Shown: in pieces, positions 57,522-64,000 of the stretch
Numbering within the stretch: position 1 is the first letter of the stretch
Layout of the letters: every line of letters begins with the position of its first letter
Assembly (NCBI GenBank): GCA_035771165.1
Contig: JAWNZC010000014.1
Coordinates: 1,193,001 to 1,257,000, forward strand
Reading direction: 5' to 3'
DNA length: 64,000 nucleotides
Source: Paragorgia papillata
Lineage: Eukaryota > Cnidaria > Anthozoa > Scleralcyonacea > Coralliidae
The notes under the pieces: generated by a model
What the model saw: only the letters and a program-made list of their open reading frames with translations
Databases searched by the model: none
Told to the model about the DNA's origin: nothing
Made by a program: the position numbers and the translations under genes

Positions 57522-59093
57522 TTCATATTTACAATATACATGCATGTTTCTTTAAATATTTACAATTACAAAGTCCACTTACAGTAGGAGCCTTCACCGT
57601 GCATATCACCTTTGATTATTGTATTTTAAGATTATTCTGTCACCTTCCACGGTCAATTTCTCTTTTTTGGCATTATCAGCTGAATTAAAATAAAATTAAA
57701 GCCTGTGCATACTACTCAATCAGACAAGTTTACGTGTCCTAGTGTTTTATTAATTTTCTCTAAAATCATCAGAACTTTTACTGTGCTTTATATATAATAG
57801 TATATATAAACAATGTCATGCAGTAACGGATCCATGCAGGATTTTTTAAAGATCGATATTATGTTTGGTGGTGAAGAAACGTGAGGAAGGTGTCGGGTAT
57901 ATAGTGACCGGAGCGTGTGTTCCATAAGATAAGCTTTTTGGTTTTCTACAGCTCTACAACACTATTCCCTGTATTTTAAAGGCAATATCCCGACAAAACA
58001 CGCTTTCAATATAACTATATAAAAAAATTAAATTCTGTGTTAAAATCAGATATTTTTCTAAAAGCTGGGAACGTGACCCAAACAACCTCCTGCGTAGATC
58101 CGCCTCTTATTTGTTAAGATCTCAGGATTTTTATATTTTATCCCTTCGGAAATAACAAATTAAAGTAAAAAAATACTAACAACTTAATCGCTTCGTAGGA
58201 CTCGTACATCTTTTGAAATCATAACAAAACAATTACAGATCAGCTTTTTACATGCTTGGTTGTATCCGAAAAAATTATATATGTCTAACATTCTTCACCA
58301 TCCAAAGCATATATACTGTCATGCAGTTTATATTGTATAATCATTTGACAACACATGCAGTTATGCAATTGACCACAATTTCAGGCAATAAGCAGTTGCG
58401 TTGATTCTTTGATGCCGTATTTCATTTTATTCTGCTGAAATAATTTCACTAATGAAAGTGTGTATTTTTTATGGATTCTGTCCACCTGTCGATGATTGGG
58501 ATTTTTCTCTTTCTTTACAGTAATTGGAGCACCAACTAAAAGATAAAAATGTTCTTCGATGAATCGTTGATGTAATTTTCACTTGTCCAACTCTTTCTAT
58601 GTACGTGATCATCAAATTTATGTTATAAGTGGCCTTTTATATAAGCCCGTTATACACTGTCTGAAACAATTTTCCAAAACACCATTTAAAACTTGTTTCA
58701 CAGAATAAAACGGTCCAATCAGGGAAACTTTGTTGCCTATTTTTGGAAACTTTTGTCAGTTTGATGAGTGATGATTTCGTATGAAATTCTGAATGTAACC
58801 ATTATCTATGATGTAACAAATCACATAAAAATGTTAAAAAATAAACAAAAATAACAATAAAGACATGGTAACAAGAATTCTTAACAAATTTAGGGAGAAA
58901 GCAATTGCAATGGCATTCAGAACATGAGCTAGAAATGAAGGCCACCCATGCATGAGAGGTATGAAAATGCATCTCATGAGTTGGTTCATCAAAGAGCGGA
59001 AACGCATAATAATTTAGGTCACAAGCTAGAGAAACGCATAATTTAGTATAAGTATAGGTTAATTAATGGTCACGAGTGTGATATGGGCCGGAT
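56917..59093. other. Interior of foldback element, no gene seen
   Basis: AT-rich. A doublet AAGCCTCGGGAGGTTTAGT occurs at 56933-56970, with its inverted form nearby (CTAAACCTCCCTCGGCTT, 57004-57021). A (TTTA)n microsatellite lies at 57481-57525. The short frames are low-complexity. Confidence 0.5.
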
Positions 59094-59097
59094 TTAA

Positions 59098-59745
59098 GGT
59101 GGCTCCATACAGTTTCTAGAAAAATGGAAAATACAAGTTTGAGAGTCCAAAACACGTGCATGAACAATTCGGGAAAAGAATAAAACTAAATGTTATGCAT
59201 AGTTAAACAGTCTGACAATCAAAAACTGTTACCAAATAAATAGCAACAGTTGTTGCCATGGCAACAATCACGTTTCAAAATGGCTGCCAATTATCCTTTG
59301 AAACTTTAGTGATCTCCCATATTATTTTTATTAAAACGTTTCTTGAAGTATGAGTAATCAATAGGCCGATTTAAAAAAAATTCTGTTTTTTAAAAATTAA
59401 CAAACATGATTTTTTCGGGGAAAAAATTATTTCTTCTACAGAATTTGTTTTAAATCGGCCTATTGATTACTTATACTTCAAGAAAAGTTTTATGGAAAAA
59501 AAATGGGGGGTCATCAAAGTTTTTTTCGAATTAAATTAGTAATTAAGGGTAATTGGCAGCCATTTTGAAACGTCATTGTTGCCATAGCAACAATTGTTGC
59601 TATTTATTTGGTAACAGTTTTTGATTGTCAGAATGTTTAGCTATGGATAACATTTAGTTTTATTCTTTTTCCGAATAGTTTATGCACGTGTTTTAGACTC
59701 TCAAACTTGTATTTTCCATTTTTCTAGAAACTGTATGGAGCCACA
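59098..59745. repeat. 648-bp nearly complete hairpin, TTAA target
   Basis: The two halves are inverted copies for about 300 bp each (ends GGTGGCTCCATACAG...; inner block AATCGGCCTATTGATTACT), with a short A/T-rich centre. TTAA flanks both sides (59094-59097, 59746-59749). Confidence 0.8.
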
Positions 59746-59983
59746 TTAACATCGTGAGTGAAGCTTAACAGCCACGAGGGGCCGTAAACCATCTTATCCC
59801 ATAACACACCCAAAATTACATGAGAAGACAGTAGCTGATTGAAAGTAAGGTTAAAACACGTTTCTGATAAACGATAAAATGCTTTGTTTCAGTGAATGTT
59901 CACTGTGAATGAAAGCATAGTTGCTGTTTAAATTAGCAGTGTTAATCTCATTTGTATGCATAACGTGATAAGTAGTTATCCGA

Positions 59984-60005
59984 GTGGGATAACTAGTTAT
60001 CCCAC
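59984..60005. repeat. Perfect 22-bp palindrome
   Basis: GTGGGATAACTAGTTATCCCAC reads the same on both strands, within a longer imperfect palindrome. The role is unknown. Confidence 0.75.
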
Positions 60006-61021
60006 TAGTTATTGCATACTAATGAGCATTTTTACCCCCACAATTTCCCTCTCTTCAAAGCCCCGCCCACTTGATGTCGTTTAGGACGTAATATATCATA
60101 CACGAGAAGCCGTTTATTGTCTGATTTGAAAACGCCGAGGTTTAGCTTTTCAAACAAATCAGTATTTAAAGAAAAATTTGAGGTAAAACTTGTCTTAATT
60201 TATGGGCGTTTATTACCACATTTCACAACAACGTCTCGGTAACTGATTTCCATTTTGTTTTCCTCATGAATTATTGAGTTTGAGAAAGTTGGATAAAGGA
60301 TTTAACGTTTCTCTTGGAACAATACATTTTGGGTGTGTCATGGGATAATTAGGATAATTACAGTTAATAGAAAATAAACATATAGTTTGAAAACCCAGCA
60401 AACTTCAAAACGGTTAACAATCGAACAACGATTCACGCTGAAAGGTATTTGAAAGTGCACAAATGCTTTGTTTTAGGTTTATTTCTATTAACTATGGTGT
60501 AAATGTAATCAAAGAAAAACGCATAATTTAGGCATCAAAGAAAAACACATAATTTAGGTAATCAAAAAGAAACACGTAATTTAGGTAACCAGGGAGAAAC
60601 GTATAAAATATAATATAATTAAATTAACGGATATTTAAGTAATATTTCATAAACGAGTGCGAGTGTATTACCAGGGGTTACAAACACGAGAAAACAATGA
60701 AAATCGCTCAGGCGATGGCCCGAGTGATTTTCGTTGTTCTCAAGTGTTTGTGAAACACGAGTGAACAATGAAAATCACGAGGCCGTCAGGCCGAGTGATT
60801 TTTATGGTTCTCGAGTGTTTTACATACACGAGAGAACAACGAAAATCACGAGGGCTATGGCCAAGCGATTTTTATTGTTCTCGAGTGTTTGTGACCCCTG
60901 GTAATACACGAGCCACGAGTTTATGAAATAGCTTCTCAATCGTCTATTATAGTTGAATTGGCGAGGGACTTGAAGACAATCTTGTTCTTAATTAGTTTGA
61001 TTTATTCATGCAAATAAATGC

Positions 61022-61833
61022 ATGATTAGTTTGAACATGAGTTCGATTGCGAAGGATGGGCGCTCGTTTCGCGAGGCAAGAACATCGAAAGAAGAAATGG
61101 CTATCGAAGCTGCAATTCCAATGTCAACTCGATACAAAAATAAATGGGCGATTGAAGTAATTAGGGAATGGCAGTATTATCGGAGCGTCAAAAGCCAAAC
61201 GAGCGATGAAACTAGCGATAAAATGAAGGAAGATTCGTCGTTCCAGAGCGTGGACGCAGTGATTGAACAATTCAATGCAGAAAGTTTGGCGTTCTGGCTT
61301 GGAAAGTTTGTGCAAGAGGTAGTAAAAAAAGCTGGCCAAAAGTATCTTGCACGTAGCGTTTACGGTTTAATAGCTGCCTTGAAGGCCATCTTGAGGAGAA
61401 AAACGGTTCATTAGCTGTAAATCCATTGGATAGGTCAGATAAACGGTAAGAATTAATTTTCATACGCAACTTGTTTAGACTACACGGTCATAGATCGTTC
61501 AAATAGATTTATCTTAACGTTTTGCCTGTTCAGATTTTTAAGGTTTCAACGACTGCTAGATTGCGAAATGAAAAAAAGAAAAGTACAAGCGAAGGAGTTG
61601 GGCTGGGTGGAAAGAAGGACGAAAGGGAAGCTGTTACCGAAGAGGAAGAAGAAAAGTTTTGGCTAGAGGGAGAATTGGGCATGTGTTCATCGAAAAGTTT
61701 GTTAAATACTGTGTATTATTATAATGGAAAGTTGTTCGGTCTTAGACGCGCTGAACACCGTAATATAACCGTAAATAATTTCGAGATAGGAACAAATTAC
61801 ATCAGTTCGCCATGTTTCTCACAAAGAAGGTGA
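61022..61833 (+). pseudogene. DUF3504/KIAA1958-like (Crypton-type) recombinase gene, N-terminal part
   Basis: The first frame (61022-61414) has the N-terminal DNA-binding-like region of this family: an STRYKNKWAIEVIREWQ block, then LAFWLGKFVQEV and ARSVYGLIAALK. A 1-base slip near 61385 moves the rest (LEEKNGSLAVNP) to another frame, which ends at a GTAAGA donor (61446). An 88-bp intron and a TTCAG acceptor (61533) follow. The second part enters as RLLDCEM, slips frame again in the A-run near 61570, and continues through EEEEEKFWLEGELG, LLNTVYYYNGKLFGLR and AEHRNI to a stop at 61833. The catalytic HxxR...Y region is absent. Family members derive from Crypton tyrosine recombinases. It is a truncated pseudogene here. 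Confidence 0.7.
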
Positions 61834-61954
61834 GAAACATGACCGTTGTCTTGTTGATATATATAGTCTACTTTAGAATGAACTAATGAAGCCTTAAATG
61901 TGTGGAAATGATCATTTGTGTGTAAATGTGTGAAATAAAAATAACTTGCAATCA

Positions 61955-63770
61955 TGAATTTGGTATGTATGCCCATAGCCACTGGAAAGGGAGAGGGCTG
62001 TGAAACTCCGCTCTGAAACAATAGAACTTCCGGTTTGATGTTAAAAATTTCACGCCTGAGCGTCACGTGATCTTGAACCGGCATGGCCAGTGTATTCTTT
62101 CATATGGCTTACATTAGATTATAACCTTGTTCTTCGTTAAACGGCACGATGTCGGTTATGGTGACTTCTAAAAATCCACAAGAAACATGATATTTACAAG
62201 TCCAAAGGAGTACCCTTGTATTTCGTTAACAAAATTCGGTAGGAATTCGGTTTTTGACGACCTACGAACTTAAGACAGCGACAGTGCTGTATAGTGTATA
62301 CTGTAGTCCGTCATTTTTATGACAAATTTCATATTTTACATTGATTCTGCGTTAATTTTAGATATTAGTTTATTCAATAATATGATTGTGTGCACAAAGA
62401 AATCACCTCAAAAAGATCGGATTGGTTTTAACAGGACCGTGAGAGTTTTTTAAGTCGCGCATTTCTCAAATAAGACGTAAACAAATATATATGGTGGTGC
62501 ATCGTTGTGTAGATGATCGGCATTCGGTTTCATGATGGACTATATCGTGACATTAAAATGATCATCCCTTGAACATTACACAATCGTATCAAGCGCTAAC
62601 TCATGCATGGTTCACTCATATAATTCACACTGGCATTGTGAGCAAATTAGCCGTAGCGCGAACTATTTTCTCCCCGACGGACTAATTATTGTAAACAAAC
62701 ATTTATAAGATTCTCAGCTACAAAAATCTGGGAAAATATTCCCAGTGATTTAAAAACCCTTTCTGTTTCAATGTAAAAAATATTAGGTCACCAAGGTTGA
62801 TCTGAATTTCATTCTCGTATTATACAATGTCTATTTTCTTACTTCGACACGATCTTAATATTTCATCCTCTGCTGATCCCCAACTTATTAATATGCCAAG
62901 GCAGTGATTAAACTCGAAAGCTTTATACTTTAATTACACTCTCACATATGTATATTCTTTCATAAAATATTTTGTTTTATATTTGATTTATTTATGTATC
63001 ACTATGTATTTTTCATTGTATGTATTAAAAATAGTGTGAATAAATTGAAATTATCATAAATCGCCGCATGTCTACAAATTAGTAATAAAAGAAAACCAAG
63101 GAACAACTCAGTCGAAAAGCATTTGTCGTCTCCGTGCCATTATTAAATCGGAGTTTTGCACTTTTGTTGTTAGATGGCAATGTTTCTTAATACTTTAGTT
63201 ATTCTAATAAACTGATACGCATACGACAATTGCCAGTCCTCACCGTTGTTTATGAAACGCAATACACCAGACATTTAGTGCATTTAATATTCAATGAAGG
63301 CAACTCAACTTACGACATATAATTTAGCACAACCATTCATATTAAGACAAAAGCGAATTTTAGTTTTAGTTGTACTGTTGGCAAAACAGTATTGTATCAT
63401 TATTTTACCTCGGCTCTCACCGTGTTCGGTCCGACCATTGATAGTTTATTCGAATTTACTGCACTTTATTAAATATTCTTTGCAAAGGGAGTTTTCATGA
63501 GGGACCATCTATGCATATAATGTCCAAATGAAGTGGAATTTATATCGAAACCATCACGGAAGAACTTCGTTGTAGCACTTGTAGGTACGCGCCTCGCTGC
63601 TCTAATGTAAAATCTTGCTTTTTAGTGCTCAATCATGCAGGTTCAAGGTCACGTGATCTTGAATTTGGCGAACAATAACATAAATCTCAGTCACGCCCAC
63701 TTTCACAGCCCTCTCCCTTTCCAGTGGCTATGGTATGCCTCTATGTCATTTTGAATTTATGATTAGGAAA
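61955..63770. mobile_element. Element with about 130-bp inverted ends, 1.8 kb
   Basis: Left 61955-62095 and right 63633-63770 are inverted copies sharing CATAGCCACTGGAAAGGGAG, AGGGCTGTGAAA and TCACGTGATCTTGAA. The interior (62100-63630) is AT-rich without a recognisable gene. The right arm directly abuts the right arm of the 7.7-kb element. Confidence 0.55.
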
Positions 63771-64000
63771 TGTGGTAATAAACTGTTCTTTGTCTAAGCC
63801 GTTTATTATCTGATTTCTTAATTATAAATTCGGTTTGGGCGACGTTTACCGGGTTTCAAAACCTATGCACATGACGAAATATCCTCGCCTGATTGGCTAA
63901 TTAGCTCATGAATTATTAATGAGTTTGAGAAGTAATCAAGATGAACGGTGTCATAATTCTCATTTCAATTCTCAAAAATCTCAACCCCTTGTGAGTCACT

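Larger units (their letters stand above)
56410..60953. repeat. Foldback element with hairpin-array ends, 4.5 kb
   Basis: Left (56410-56700) and right (60665-60953) ends are inverted copies beginning ACTATAATAGGCGATTGAG and continuing into an array of short palindromes with ACACTCGAGAACAATGAAAA and AATCACTCGG units, closed by CAGGGGTTACAAACAC. No transposase frame is seen between the arms. The interior holds a (TTTA)n run (57481-57525) and a second foldback (59098-59745). Confidence 0.6.
56232..63931. mobile_element. Large element with 160-bp inverted ends, 7.7 kb
   Basis: Left end 56232-56400 and right end about 63771-63931 are inverted copies sharing AATTCATGAGCTAATTAGCC, AATTAAGAAATCAG and TTATTACCACAT. 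Other inverted-repeat elements and a recombinase-like pseudogene lie inside. The boundaries show no clear target duplication, so I call the pair real but the unity of the element uncertain. The ends belong to the dispersed family also seen at 34823 and 60290. Confidence 0.5.

Noticed and set aside
57476..57688. Frame with LFIYLFIYLFIY repeats
   Set aside because: Translation of a (TTTA)n microsatellite.
60665..60915. Repeated units with spacers resembling a CRISPR array
   Set aside because: Units are inverted, unequal and part of a eukaryotic foldback element; no cas genes, and the genome has introns.

Overview
The window looks like AT-rich, intron- and transposon-rich DNA from a metazoan, most likely a cnidarian (anthozoan or relative). 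The grounds are a secreted EGF-TLDc gene pair, a double-ShKT secreted peptide gene, BEL/Pao and Penelope-like retroelements, and many MITEs. No species can be fixed from the sequence alone.

Region 1 (1-30990) is a direct tandem segmental duplication of about 15-16 kb. Copy A is 1-15390, a 583-bp spacer follows (15391-15973), and copy B is 15974-30990. Each copy carries one seven-exon gene on the plus strand (A: 5817-13553, 355 residues; B: 22516-29065, about 353 residues). Each gene encodes a signal peptide, four EGF-like modules on separate 117-nt phase-1 exons, and a C-terminal TLDc domain split over two exons. Both reading frames are open, and exons 2-7 differ by about 12 nucleotides. Between the copies there are clean transposon presence/absence differences (an 874-bp hAT element and a 157-bp MITE only in A; a LINE fragment and a hAT MITE only in B), one inverted segment, and an altered first splice donor in B. 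The 5' third of each unit holds a run of small decayed ORFs that I do not recognise.

Region 2 (30991-36500) has little coding sequence: a SINE with tRNA/5S-like modules split by a 1.06-kb terminal-inverted-repeat element, a 35-base C run, and a signal-peptide exon with a consensus donor (34633-34726).

Region 3 (36501-48087) is a BEL/Pao LTR retrotransposon (plus strand, frameshifted) with a second, apparently intact BEL/Pao element (41139-47008, minus strand, one 1720-codon ORF, identical LTRs) inserted in its integrase.

Region 4 (48088-55300) holds a damaged Penelope-like element (RT plus GIY-YIG endonuclease, minus strand), an inverted fragment of the same endonuclease, and several palindromic MITEs.

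Region 5 (55301-64000) has an exon encoding two ShKT modules (55347-55564), phase-compatible with the signal-peptide exon 20.6 kb upstream, and a 3' UTR exon. Then come nested long-inverted-repeat elements and a broken DUF3504/Crypton-type tyrosine recombinase-like gene (61022-61833).

The main host content is therefore two families of small secreted cysteine-rich proteins; the rest is mobile DNA in various states of decay. Intron-exon models come from reading splice consensus and phase by eye and have no transcript support here.
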